A DNA stretch of 40,324 nucleotides from Bacteroidaceae bacterium (GTDB taxonomy: Bacteria; Bacteroidota; Bacteroidia; Bacteroidales; Bacteroidaceae): contig JAGBYI010000005.1 of assembly GCA_017628845.1 (NCBI GenBank), positions 1-40,324 on the forward strand, written 5' to 3'. Positions 32,258-40,324 of the stretch are shown piece after piece. The notes under the pieces were generated by a model that was not told where the DNA came from, did not search any database, and worked only from the letters and a program-made list of their open reading frames with translations. The position numbers and the translations under genes were made by a program. How positions within the stretch are numbered: position 1 is the first letter of the stretch; each line of letters begins with the position of its first letter.

Positions 32258-35200
32258 TTACTTCAGTACCTTTCTGCCGTTTACCACATAGATTCCACGA
32301 ACGGGCTTAACAACACGGCGACCGCTTAGATCGTAGAACTCTGCCTTCTCGCCTTGACCTATGATGGTGTCAATGCCAGTGGATCCTCCGTTCTCCAAGG
32401 TAATGGGCAAGGTGTCTTCATTTAGGTCTGCTACGTAGTATGCCTTGTTGGCAGAGACGGTTGTATTGGTCTTCTTCACGAAGTTTGCACCGCTTTGTGT
32501 GTAACAGGTACCGCTTACTGTGGCTGAGCGCAGAGTACCCTTCCAAGCACCATCGGCAGGTGCAGGAATCTCTGTGTTAACGAATTGAAGCATGTATGCT
32601 CCTGTTTGGGCAGCAAGTATCACGGGTGTATTGCCTGGTACTACTGCGTCGTCCACGGCAATCTCTTCAATGTACATGCACAGCGCATCGTCTATCATAA
32701 CGGGTTCAACAGCCACATAGGCCTTCATTCCCTCAGGCATCTTGACAGCAAAAGGAAGATTTGCTGTTGTGTAGCCAGCAGCAGGAACAGCCACTGGTAC
32801 CTCGGTCACTAATTCTATGTACCACTGGGAGGCATCGGAGGTGCTGTACCAGGGCACGAGGCGCACATTGTCGCCAGCCAGATGCAGGCCATCCAAACCG
32901 CCGCTTGCACGGTTCACGTTGATAGGCATGCTGATGCCGTTGGGCTTGCTCTCAACCTTCCAAATGCCGGCCTCGGCCTTGTTATTTGTAACGATGGGCT
33001 GTGTCTCACTTGCCGTCAGTTTGCCAAGATAGAGGTCGAAGTTGGGGTTGTACATATAGTACTCGCCATTGTTGGTTGCAGGAACAAAAGTGAAAATCTG
33101 GTTGGCATTGTTAACACTGCTTGTTGCCACGCTGAAGCGAGAATCCTCGGGTGCAAGATAAAGAGTGCCATTCTGGCGCTCCTTGTTGCGCAAGCGGTAC
33201 ATTTGTCCTTCCTCTATCTCTATGCGTGAGGCAGAAGCAATAGCCTTGTTGATGGCAACGTATGTCTCAGCGCCGGGTGCAGACTTATAGGCCTCTACAG
33301 CCTCGTCAACGGCAGCAACAGACTCGGTCTTGTATTCGCCTACATACTTGCCCTCGCCGGCTTGGATCTTGCGAATGTCTATACCGGCTTTTACCACATC
33401 CTCGGCCTTTGAGGTTGCATCATAGGTGTAAGCGCTATCGGTGATTTGCTCTATGGAGTAGTTCTTGTATACTATGGTATAGCCTCCACGAGATGAGTTG
33501 CTATGTGTCTCCTCCTCATATACGAAGGCCAATGTGTTGTCGGCCTGCCAGCACATGGTAGAGTATGCAGAACCGAGGAAACTGGCCTGATGACGACCGT
33601 CCCAGTCCTTGGCAATGCTGTCTGGGTTGGCAAAGTCGTTCAGGCTCTCCAAAGCCTTGTAGTAGATACCCACGTTGGCACGGCCACTGCCCAGAGGCAC
33701 AGACTGCAGCATCATGTACATCTGCTTCTGATCCTCAACGCGCTTCACTGGGAGGAAGATAATCTCACCATTGGTGCTGTTGCTTGTTGCTACGGTACCG
33801 TTGTTGTTGGCATTGGACCATACAGAAGTAGCCCAACTGCCTTCGCCCTTTGCTACATCAGTAAAGGTATAGATATTGTAGATACGACCACCACTGGTAC
33901 GTGAGCTTATCAGAATACTTCCGTCGGGCAACTCATCTGCCTTGGGCTCGTCGCCACCACTGGGGATAGGACTGTTGTCCACACCTCCCAACACGCTCCA
34001 TGTACCACCGAAGTCGTCGGAGTAGAGAACAAAGTTCACATTGGAACCATCAGCCAACTTTACCAGAGGAGCGCAGTACAGACGATAGTGGCTACCCACC
34101 TTCACTGTCTTGCTCTGTGAAATCTTGCCCGAACCAATGAACATGCAACGGATGCCGCCATTCACACGCTTGTCGAACTGCTCGTAAATGCTTTCTGATA
34201 TATCCACTGGAGTACCCCAGGTCTCGCCACCATCTTCAGAATAGAAACGGGCTATACCCTGGTGATTGTTGCGCTGTCCGTTGGGGAAGCTTACGTTGCC
34301 TGAGCAGGTCAGCAGCATCACCTTGTCGCTTTCGCTGTCTGCCACCAGGCAGGGGTCGCCAAAGGCAACATACATGGAATTGGTGTTGGCAGCTGCTGCA
34401 CCCTGACCCTCGATGATTGGGAATACGTCGCCCCATGTCTTGCCATTGTCCTTGCTGATACGGCCGTGTATGTCGATACGTCCATTTGTTGCCATACCTA
34501 TGTCGGCACCGCTATGACGATAGTCTGCCACGGCAATCAGGTTGCCGTTCTTTGCCTGTGCAATGGCAGGAATGCGGTAAGGAACAGATGTTGCGGTGGT
34601 GATGAACACGTCAAACTGAGGTTCAGCCTCCTGCATTGAGCGGCGCAGAGTTACCATGAAGTTGCTGTATGTCACACCGCTGTTGGCGCCGGACTGGGTA
34701 AACGATACGGTGCGTGTCTCTCCATCGGTAACCTTCAGGCTCTTCTTGGTGGAAGAGGTCTTGTAGGCAGTGCCGTCCACGGTCAGTGTCAGTTCATAGT
34801 CGCTGCCGCTGTTCACATAGTCAAAGCCATATTCTGCAACTACGGCACCTTCGGGTGCTGTCAGGGTAATGGAGCAGCTGCCCGACTGGCCAGAGTAGAT
34901 ATTCAGATAACCGTTGTTTGCCTGCATATTGTTGGCGTTCAAGCCCAATGAGAAACCCTCCAGCTGGTTGCTTTCCCACTTGGAGTGCCATGTGTTGTTG
35001 GCATTGCTGGCAGTAAAGGTACCGTTAGCCTGGTTCACCTCCACTGTTGCTTCGGCAAAAGTGAAGGTAACCGTTGAACCTGCATCCTTGCCCTCTGCCC
35101 AGAATGCTAGGTTGCCTACATTGCCAAAATTGTTCACTGCATACTGTGTTCCGTGCAGCATCAGGTAATACCCCTCGGTGTCTGCCAACTTATCAGAAGC

Positions 35201-38200
35201 CTGCAAGTCCCATGCACCTATATAGCCGTTGGGCAACGATGCCTCGGGCTGCAGTGTGGGATATGTTGCACCACCAGTGCCGCCATAACCGTTCAAAGGG
35301 TTCATGGTACTGCTTGATGCCAGCACCTTTGTAGCGCCAGCCTGCTTGTTGTAAATCTTGTAGCCGCTCTCGGCGTTGCCAACGAAACACCATAGGTCTG
35401 CAGCCTCAAGGTCGGTCTTTGATGTCTGCAGAGCAATCTTGTCAGCTGTGCCATTGTCGGAGATAATATGCTGCGAAGCACCTATCTGCATCGTGTACCA
35501 CACCGTACCCTTGGCAAACTCACCGTTTACGATAGTGGTAGTCTTAAAAGGGGCATTGACATCTGTGGAGACTCCTGCACCCTCCTCGTCGGCATTTACG
35601 GAGACCTCGTCTATCTGGTACATACAGCCTGTGTCGTCGGTATTGGTACCGCCGCCCCAGTTAAACACTTTAAAGCCCTGATTGGCATTGTTTGTCTGGT
35701 TGAACTGAGCCGAGCCGCTTGTCAGTGTTACCAAACCCTTCACACTGGCACCCTTCACTGCCCATCCGGCATTGGGGGTGGCCTTCACAGTGTTCAGAGC
35801 TGTGTTATCGGCACTTGCAGGGGAAATGTATGTCAGGTCATGAAAGTTCTTTATATCATAGGAACCATCCTGACGTACCACAAACTTCCACACCGAAGCA
35901 TTGGTGGCAGGATTCTGCTCACCCACGATAGCCTGACCATTTCCATAGGATGTAGGGTATCTGTTTCCGCGCTGAGGGGTAAACATACGGTATGTCTTGC
36001 CTGCCACGGGCTTGTTGATATTCTCTGCGGTCATGGAAGCCTGCACTGCTGTCCATGCTGTCTCTATCTCTGCCACCTGAGCCTCGCGCTCGGCAAGGGT
36101 CTTGCTCTCGGAATATGTTGCCTCTGTCTCGGCAATCTTTTCATTCAAGGCACCTGCCAGTGACATGGGCCAGCAGCCCACCTTGTCGTTCAGATAGTTG
36201 CCCATCTGGCGTTTCACCTCGCTCACCTTGGCGGCAACGATTTCCGTAGCCTCATCCATGCACTGGTTGGGCGAGTAGATGAGACCGTCCACGGCATTAA
36301 CGCCCTCCTTGTCGGTGAGCACGAAAGTGAACATCCACTTGTCCAGACGGTAGCCGGCATTCTTGTAGGGCAGTTTCAGGAATACCTTGTTCCAACCCTT
36401 ATTCAGAGTGACGGCTATGGGCTTGCGACCGGGGAAGTTCTCGTCCAGCAGGTCCACCTCTCTGTTTATACCCTTACCGGCATTCTTGTATGTGGGAGCC
36501 TGAATCTCCTCTCCATTCAACCATATCTTTGAACCGTAGAGGTCCCAGTTGCCTGCTGTGGGAACGGGGTCCTGCTCGGAACGGCTGTAGTTCTGGAACT
36601 CTATCTGAGCACCCACCTCCTGAGCCTCGGGGCTGTAGACATAGGTCCATGCGTATGCTGTTTGGTCGTATGCGGGAGACTCAAAATAGCCCTTTATGAT
36701 GGAATTGCCCCAGGTGTGGCTCAAGTAGATGCCGGCACCAGTTGCCATACCTGTGTAGTAATTCTTGCCCTCGTGAGTGTATGTCTCGGGCATCAGGTCA
36801 AGGCTTGCTGACTTGCCGGCAGCCTCGGGAGCAAACTCCGTTGCGGTATTGCCTCCGTTGGGGAATGCATCGGTAATGCGCCAGCGCACGTTGGTCTGCT
36901 TCACATAGGGGATAGGCTCGCCCTTCAGCGAGTTGGCCTTGTGGAACAGGAAGCGTGTCTCCCAACTCTTGAACTCCTCATACTCTTCACCGCTGTTGGG
37001 CAGCATTACGCCGCCACCGCCGTTGGTACCGCCGTTGTTGCAGTTGTCTATGTAGCGCTTGCCGCCACCTATCCATGCACGCTCGGCTGTGGCTATCACG
37101 TTGGCATAGATGTTGTTCTGTGCCATGATGTCCTCCTGCGTGGGAGTCTTGCGGTCGTTCCAGCATGCAGAGATGGAACCTGCCACCTCGGCATCGCCCT
37201 TCTCCTTGTAATAGATGGTGCTCTTGTAGATACCCACCAGGTCGGCAAACACGTCGAAATGGTTGGTATAGTTATAGCGGCTGTCTATGTTTGCCTTTCC
37301 GGAAGCCAGGTAACCGCGTGTTCCCCACATGTGTGTCAGAGATGCGTTCAAATCATTCTGAGATATACCGTTGATGGGGTTCCATATTTCTGCCTTCTTG
37401 CCCTTGCTCTGCACATAGGCAATCATCTCGTTCAGATAAGCTGCTGTGGTGCTTACCTCGTCACCGCCGATGTCTATGTAGGGCGACTCAACAAAGAGTT
37501 CTGCCACCTCGTCCAGCACCTTCTTGAGCACAACCTTGCCCTCTTCGCTCTGCATATCAAAGCCCATTGCACGCTGGAAAGCCTCGCTGTGGCCGGGCAT
37601 GTCTATTTCGGGAATAACTATAACGCCATGCTTCTTGGCTGCAGCTAACACCTTCTTGCAGTCCTCCTGTGTGTAGTACTGACCGGCAAAGCGTGTCATG
37701 CTCTCAGAGGATGTCAACTTGGGATACGCCTTCACCTCGAAGCGCCATGCCTGGTTCTCGGTCATGTGCCAGTGGAAGGTGTTCACCTTGAAGCGTGAGA
37801 ACAGTTCTATCTGCTTTACCAGTTCGTCGGCACTGATGAACGAACGGCCCACGTCGTGCATATAACCACGCAGCTTGAAGGCTGGCCAGTCCTTTACAGT
37901 CACTGCCTCCAGGGCTGCCTGTCCGTCCCATCCCTCGGCCATCTGTGTCAAGGTCTGGGCAGCACGGATAACGCCAATAGGCTTAACTGCCGTAATGTTG
38001 ATGGCATCTGCTGTAACCTCCAGAGTATAGGCTTCATTGTCATAGCCATACAACTGATAGTCATAAGCACCCTCGATGCTCTCTACTATGGTCACATTTA
38101 CGGTCTTGCCACCGCTCTGGGCCAGTGTGCATCCGTTGTTTGTAAAGAACTCTTCCAGCAGAGCACACGTTTCTGCGCCTCCCGAATAGTTGATTGTCAC

Positions 38201-38344
38201 GCTACCGCTCAGGGTAAAAGCCGCCACGTTCTCTGTTGCGGTAATCTGTTGCGGCTTGGGCAGCAGATGCTGCACCTTGGCTTGCAATGCCGATGGAGCC
38301 ACGAGCATCATCGCCATTGCCATTGTCATCAGGTGTTTCTTCAT
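32258..38344 (-). CDS. Secreted GH20 hexosaminidase-GH33 sialidase fusion
   Basis: 2028 residues with a signal peptide (M-K-K-H... to L-Q-A). The N-terminal GH20 part spans about 25-470, with catalytic pair D295-E296 in D-I-G-G-D-E. Beta-rich and helical linkers follow, including a ricin-like segment starting G-K-T-Y-R-M near 820. A GH33 sialidase begins about residue 1245 with the R-I-P motif at 1257 and at least three Asp boxes (S-K-D-N-G-K-T-W, S-E-D-G-G-E-T-W, S-D-D-F-G-G-T-W). A second ricin-like segment (G-Q-M-Y-R-L) comes after about 1670. The C-terminal tail (D-L-S-G-R-R-V ... G-I-Y-V-V-N-G-R-K-V-L-K) resembles a sorting tail seen in Prevotella exported proteins. Together the two enzymes would strip sialic acid and then HexNAc from mucin-type glycans. 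rdgB lies 53 bp upstream. Confidence 0.9.
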   Translation of the reverse strand: MKKHLMTMAMAMMLVAPSALQAKVQHLLPKPQQITATENVAAFTLSGSVTINYSGGAETCALLEEFFTNNGCTLAQSGGKTVNVTIVESIEGAYDYQLYGYDNEAYTLEVTADAINITAVKPIGVIRAAQTLTQMAEGWDGQAALEAVTVKDWPAFKLRGYMHDVGRSFISADELVKQIELFSRFKVNTFHWHMTENQAWRFEVKAYPKLTSSESMTRFAGQYYTQEDCKKVLAAAKKHGVIVIPEIDMPGHSEAFQRAMGFDMQSEEGKVVLKKVLDEVAELFVESPYIDIGGDEVSTTAAYLNEMIAYVQSKGKKAEIWNPINGISQNDLNASLTHMWGTRGYLASGKANIDSRYNYTNHFDVFADLVGIYKSTIYYKEKGDAEVAGSISACWNDRKTPTQEDIMAQNNIYANVIATAERAWIGGGKRYIDNCNNGGTNGGGGVMLPNSGEEYEEFKSWETRFLFHKANSLKGEPIPYVKQTNVRWRITDAFPNGGNTATEFAPEAAGKSASLDLMPETYTHEGKNYYTGMATGAGIYLSHTWGNSIIKGYFESPAYDQTAYAWTYVYSPEAQEVGAQIEFQNYSRSEQDPVPTAGNWDLYGSKIWLNGEEIQAPTYKNAGKGINREVDLLDENFPGRKPIAVTLNKGWNKVFLKLPYKNAGYRLDKWMFTFVLTDKEGVNAVDGLIYSPNQCMDEATEIVAAKVSEVKRQMGNYLNDKVGCWPMSLAGALNEKIAETEATYSESKTLAEREAQVAEIETAWTAVQASMTAENINKPVAGKTYRMFTPQRGNRYPTSYGNGQAIVGEQNPATNASVWKFVVRQDGSYDIKNFHDLTYISPASADNTALNTVKATPNAGWAVKGASVKGLVTLTSGSAQFNQTNNANQGFKVFNWGGGTNTDDTGCMYQIDEVSVNADEEGAGVSTDVNAPFKTTTIVNGEFAKGTVWYTMQIGASQHIISDNGTADKIALQTSKTDLEAADLWCFVGNAESGYKIYNKQAGATKVLASSSTMNPLNGYGGTGGATYPTLQPEASLPNGYIGAWDLQASDKLADTEGYYLMLHGTQYAVNNFGNVGNLAFWAEGKDAGSTVTFTFAEATVEVNQANGTFTASNANNTWHSKWESNQLEGFSLGLNANNMQANNGYLNIYSGQSGSCSITLTAPEGAVVAEYGFDYVNSGSDYELTLTVDGTAYKTSSTKKSLKVTDGETRTVSFTQSGANSGVTYSNFMVTLRRSMQEAEPQFDVFITTATSVPYRIPAIAQAKNGNLIAVADYRHSGADIGMATNGRIDIHGRISKDNGKTWGDVFPIIEGQGAAAANTNSMYVAFGDPCLVADSESDKVMLLTCSGNVSFPNGQRNNHQGIARFYSEDGGETWGTPVDISESIYEQFDKRVNGGIRCMFIGSGKISQSKTVKVGSHYRLYCAPLVKLADGSNVNFVLYSDDFGGTWSVLGGVDNSPIPSGGDEPKADELPDGSILISSRTSGGRIYNIYTFTDVAKGEGSWATSVWSNANNNGTVATSNSTNGEIIFLPVKRVEDQKQMYMMLQSVPLGSGRANVGIYYKALESLNDFANPDSIAKDWDGRHQASFLGSAYSTMCWQADNTLAFVYEEETHSNSSRGGYTIVYKNYSIEQITDSAYTYDATSKAEDVVKAGIDIRKIQAGEGKYVGEYKTESVAAVDEAVEAYKSAPGAETYVAINKAIASASRIEIEEGQMYRLRNKERQNGTLYLAPEDSRFSVATSSVNNANQIFTFVPATNNGEYYMYNPNFDLYLGKLTASETQPIVTNNKAEAGIWKVESKPNGISMPINVNRASGGLDGLHLAGDNVRLVPWYSTSDASQWYIELVTEVPVAVPAAGYTTANLPFAVKMPEGMKAYVAVEPVMIDDALCMYIEEIAVDDAVVPGNTPVILAAQTGAYMLQFVNTEIPAPADGAWKGTLRSATVSGTCYTQSGANFVKKTNTTVSANKAYYVADLNEDTLPITLENGGSTGIDTIIGQGEKAEFYDLSGRRVVKPVRGIYVVNGRKVLK

Positions 38345-38397
38345 AATAATTAATAATTAATAATGTATATAGGTTTGTCTGATTGTATTTGTTAGGC

Positions 38398-38991
38398 TTA
38401 TTTCAAGAATTCCGCCAGCTGAGCAACGGCGCGGGCACGATGTGATACGGCATTCTTGCCTTCAGGTCCCATTTCTGCAAAGGTTAGGCCTGTTTCCTCC
38501 ACCTCGAAGACGGGGTCGTAGCCAAAACCGTTCTCGCCACGAAGTTCGGTTACCACCTTGCCTTCTACGATGCCTTCGAATAGATGCTCTTCAAGCCTGC
38601 CTTCTGTTCCTTGGCGAACCAAGGCTATGACTGTACGGAAACGGCAGTTGCGGTTCTGCTTGCCTTCCATCTTGGCAAGGAGGCAGCGGATATTGGCGGT
38701 GGCATCATGACTATCGCCAAAACCATTCATTGTGCCAAATCGGGCTGTAAACACACCGGGAGCACCGTCGAGTGCATCGACATGCAGACCGGTATCGTCG
38801 GCAAAGCAGTCCACGCCATACTTCTCTGCCACATAGCGGGCCTTTTGCAGGGCGTTGCCTTCCAGAGTGTCTGCATCCTCGGGAATCTCTTCGGTGCAGC
38901 CAATCTCTGCCAATGACTGAATCTCTATCTTGTCGCCAAGTATCTGGCGTATCTCACGGAGCTTATGCTCGTTGTTTGTTGCGAATACCAT
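38398..38991 (-). CDS. rdgB: Non-canonical purine NTP pyrophosphatase RdgB/HAM1
   Basis: 197 residues, full length. It starts V-F-A-T-N-N-E-H-K (family: A-T-x-N-x-x-K), has F-A-D-D-T-G-L-H-V-D-A-L-D-G-A-P-G-V in the middle and ends near S-H-R-A-R-A, all diagnostic of the Ham1 family. It hydrolyses (d)ITP and XTP to monophosphates, keeping damaged purines out of DNA and RNA. It begins 3 bp after the stop of the yitT gene and is part of the same - strand operon. It is housekeeping. Confidence 0.95.
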   Translation of the reverse strand: MVFATNNEHKLREIRQILGDKIEIQSLAEIGCTEEIPEDADTLEGNALQKARYVAEKYGVDCFADDTGLHVDALDGAPGVFTARFGTMNGFGDSHDATANIRCLLAKMEGKQNRNCRFRTVIALVRQGTEGRLEEHLFEGIVEGKVVTELRGENGFGYDPVFEVEETGLTFAEMGPEGKNAVSHRARAVAQLAEFLK

Positions 38992-38994
38992 GTT

Positions 38995-39888
38995 CTACTT
39001 CTTAATTGGGTCAAAGCCTTCTCCGAATACACCCTCCACGTTAGACATGGAAACGAAGGCCTTGGGGTCCACACGATGGATGAGGTCAAAGATATCCTTG
39101 CGCTCAAATTTCTTTGCCATTACAAGGAGTACTGGGCGCTTCTGCTTGCTGTACCAACCATGGCCTTCCAGCACCGTGCAACCGCGTTGCAGGTCGTGGT
39201 TGATGCGTGTGGCTATCTCCTCGTACTTCTCGGAAACGATGATGAACTGTACGCTCTGGCGTGCACCGTTGATGACGTAGTCAACCATGTTGATGGCTAT
39301 AAACATCATGCAATAACTCATTACCAGGGTCTCTACATCGCGAATGACAAACCAGTTAAGGCCTACTATGAAGATGTCCACCATAAGCAGGGCACGCCCA
39401 AGACTGATTGGTTTATACTTATTTATAATAGAAGCCACAATGTCTGAACCGCCTGTACTGCCGCCAGATTGGAAGACAAGGCCAAGACCTACACCTTCGG
39501 TAAGACCGCCCAAGACGCAGGCCATGAACTTCTGTTCACCAATCAGCTTGTACATAACACCATTCTCGTCCACAGGAACAAGACTCTGTCCAAGATCAAT
39601 AAACAAGGAAACCATTGCCGTGGCGATCAGCGTCTTGATAGTATATTTCAGTCCTAAGATTTTCAATGCAAACAAAAGCAATGCAACATTGACAATGAAG
39701 TAGGTGTATGATGGCGGAAAGCCAGAGACATAAAATATCAGTGCACCAATACCCGATACACCTCCGCTGGTCATTTCGTATGGCAGGATAAAGAATGAGT
39801 AGCCGATGGCAAATATCAACAAACCCGATGTCATCAGAAACAAGTCCTTGCCTGAAGGAACAATATCTCGTAGTGCAATCTTCTCCAT
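38995..39888 (-). CDS. YitT family membrane protein
   Basis: 297 residues. About five or six membrane helices in the first 205 residues, with the family phrase S-G-G-V-S-G-I-G in the first loop and Q-S-G-G-S-T-G-G-S-D-I-V in the middle, are followed by a cytoplasmic DUF2179 domain (about 210-297) ending in D-P-K-A-F-V-S-M-S-N-V-E-G-V-F-G-E-G-F. YitT proteins are widespread inner-membrane proteins of unclear transport function. The paralogue at 39901 lies 12 bp upstream, so the two form a tandem pair and might assemble together. Confidence 0.9.
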   Translation of the reverse strand: MEKIALRDIVPSGKDLFLMTSGLLIFAIGYSFFILPYEMTSGGVSGIGALIFYVSGFPPSYTYFIVNVALLLFALKILGLKYTIKTLIATAMVSLFIDLGQSLVPVDENGVMYKLIGEQKFMACVLGGLTEGVGLGLVFQSGGSTGGSDIVASIINKYKPISLGRALLMVDIFIVGLNWFVIRDVETLVMSYCMMFIAINMVDYVINGARQSVQFIIVSEKYEEIATRINHDLQRGCTVLEGHGWYSKQKRPVLLVMAKKFERKDIFDLIHRVDPKAFVSMSNVEGVFGEGFDPIKK

Positions 39889-39900
39889 ATACTTATATAT

Positions 39901-40324
39901 TTAAGCCTTTATAACATTGAATCCCTTGCCAAAAGCTCCTTCCACGCGGTGGAAGGTAACGAAGGCGTCGGGGTCGGTGTCGCGTATCAGACGGAGCATC
40001 TCCACCTGCTCGCTCTTGTGAACGATGGTCACCACCACCTTCAGCTGGTCGTGGGTGAAACCGCCCTCGGCAAAGAGCAGTGTGGCGGTGTGTCCAGTCT
40101 TGGTGCGTATGGATTCCACCATGATGTCGTGGCACTTGGTGTAGATGGTAAACTGTATGTCCTGCTTGGATGAGTTTATCATTGTATCCACGGCAAAGGT
40201 GTAAATCACCAGGGTGACATAACCGAAGACCACCATCTGCCAGCTATGGAACAGGAAGTAGCAGCTGCCTATCACGAAGAGGTCGAGATAGAGAAGCACA
40301 CGTCCTATGCTCACATTCTTGTAC
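39901..40324 (-). CDS. YitT family membrane protein, partial
   Basis: C-terminal 140 residues of a second YitT-type protein; the start lies beyond the right edge, and the frame stays open to the last bases (Y-K-N-V-S-I-G-R at the boundary). The membrane helices V-L-L-Y-L-D-L-F-V-I and V-V-F-G-Y-V-T-L-V-I-Y are followed by the DUF2179 domain ending D-P-D-A-F-V-T-F-H-R-V-E-G-A-F-G-K-G-F, parallel to the end of the neighbouring copy. Confidence 0.88.
   Translation of the reverse strand, partial: YKNVSIGRVLLYLDLFVIGSCYFLFHSWQMVVFGYVTLVIYTFAVDTMINSSKQDIQFTIYTKCHDIMVESIRTKTGHTATLLFAEGGFTHDQLKVVVTIVHKSEQVEMLRLIRDTDPDAFVTFHRVEGAFGKGFNVIKA

Noticed and set aside
36941..37648. 235-codon open frame on the + strand
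   Set aside because: Antisense to the GH20 part of the GH20-GH33 fusion; biased composition of a shadow frame.

Overview
The window reads as a chromosome segment of a Bacteroidota bacterium, most likely order Bacteroidales and near Prevotella. Three things point there: promoter elements of the Bacteroides type (TAnnTTTG, before the clpV homologue, the E1-like gene and mutS), type VI secretion (T6SS) genes of the Bacteroidetes kind (subtype iii-like sheath and tube, no TssJ/L/M), and a C-terminal LSGRR...GIYVVNGRKVL tail on a secreted glycosidase that resembles tails common in Prevotella exported enzymes.

Layout. 2-352 is the end of a U32 peptidase gene. 692-12908 (+) is a first T6SS operon: clpV/tssH, tssB, tssC, two clear hcp/tssD genes, two more Hcp-like genes, a 1345-residue VgrG with N-terminal Ig-like domains and a long C-terminal extension, and a beta-helical spike-like protein. 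13013-15515 (-) is an accessory cluster: a PEGA-repeat exported protein, a protein resembling ribosome recycling factor, and a DUF4280 PAAR-like tip. 15688-26394 (+) is a second T6SS operon in which baseplate genes (probable tssG, then tssK, tssE, tssF) are interleaved with a ubiquitin-like cascade: an E1-like adenylating enzyme, a small beta-grasp protein ending in glycine, an E2/UBC-fold protein with HPN and a catalytic cysteine, and, after two envelope proteins, a polytopic membrane protein with a periplasmic VWA-like part, a cytoplasmic RING-like zinc finger and a C-terminal FHA domain. 26514-40324 (-) is ordinary chromosome: a GH20 hexosaminidase, mutS, a 2028-residue GH20-GH33 fusion, rdgB and two yitT-family genes.

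How it fits together. Sheath (TssB/C), tube (Hcp), spike (VgrG plus PAAR-like), baseplate (TssE/F/G/K) and unfoldase (ClpV) make the contractile machine. TssJ/L/M are absent and I could not recognise TssN-R. The three envelope proteins at 21969-26394 are therefore the natural candidates for the trans-envelope complex. The largest of them carries the RING-like and FHA modules, so the E1-E2-Ubl-RING set probably modifies or controls the secretion machine or its cargo. This coupling is the most interesting content of the window. No JAB-type deconjugase, kinase or phosphatase and no clear toxin/immunity pair was seen.

Non-coding signals include strong hairpins at operon ends, an intra-operon hairpin just after the second hcp, a perfect 21-bp inverted repeat between convergent genes, and a REP-like 28-bp inverted repeat beside mutS.
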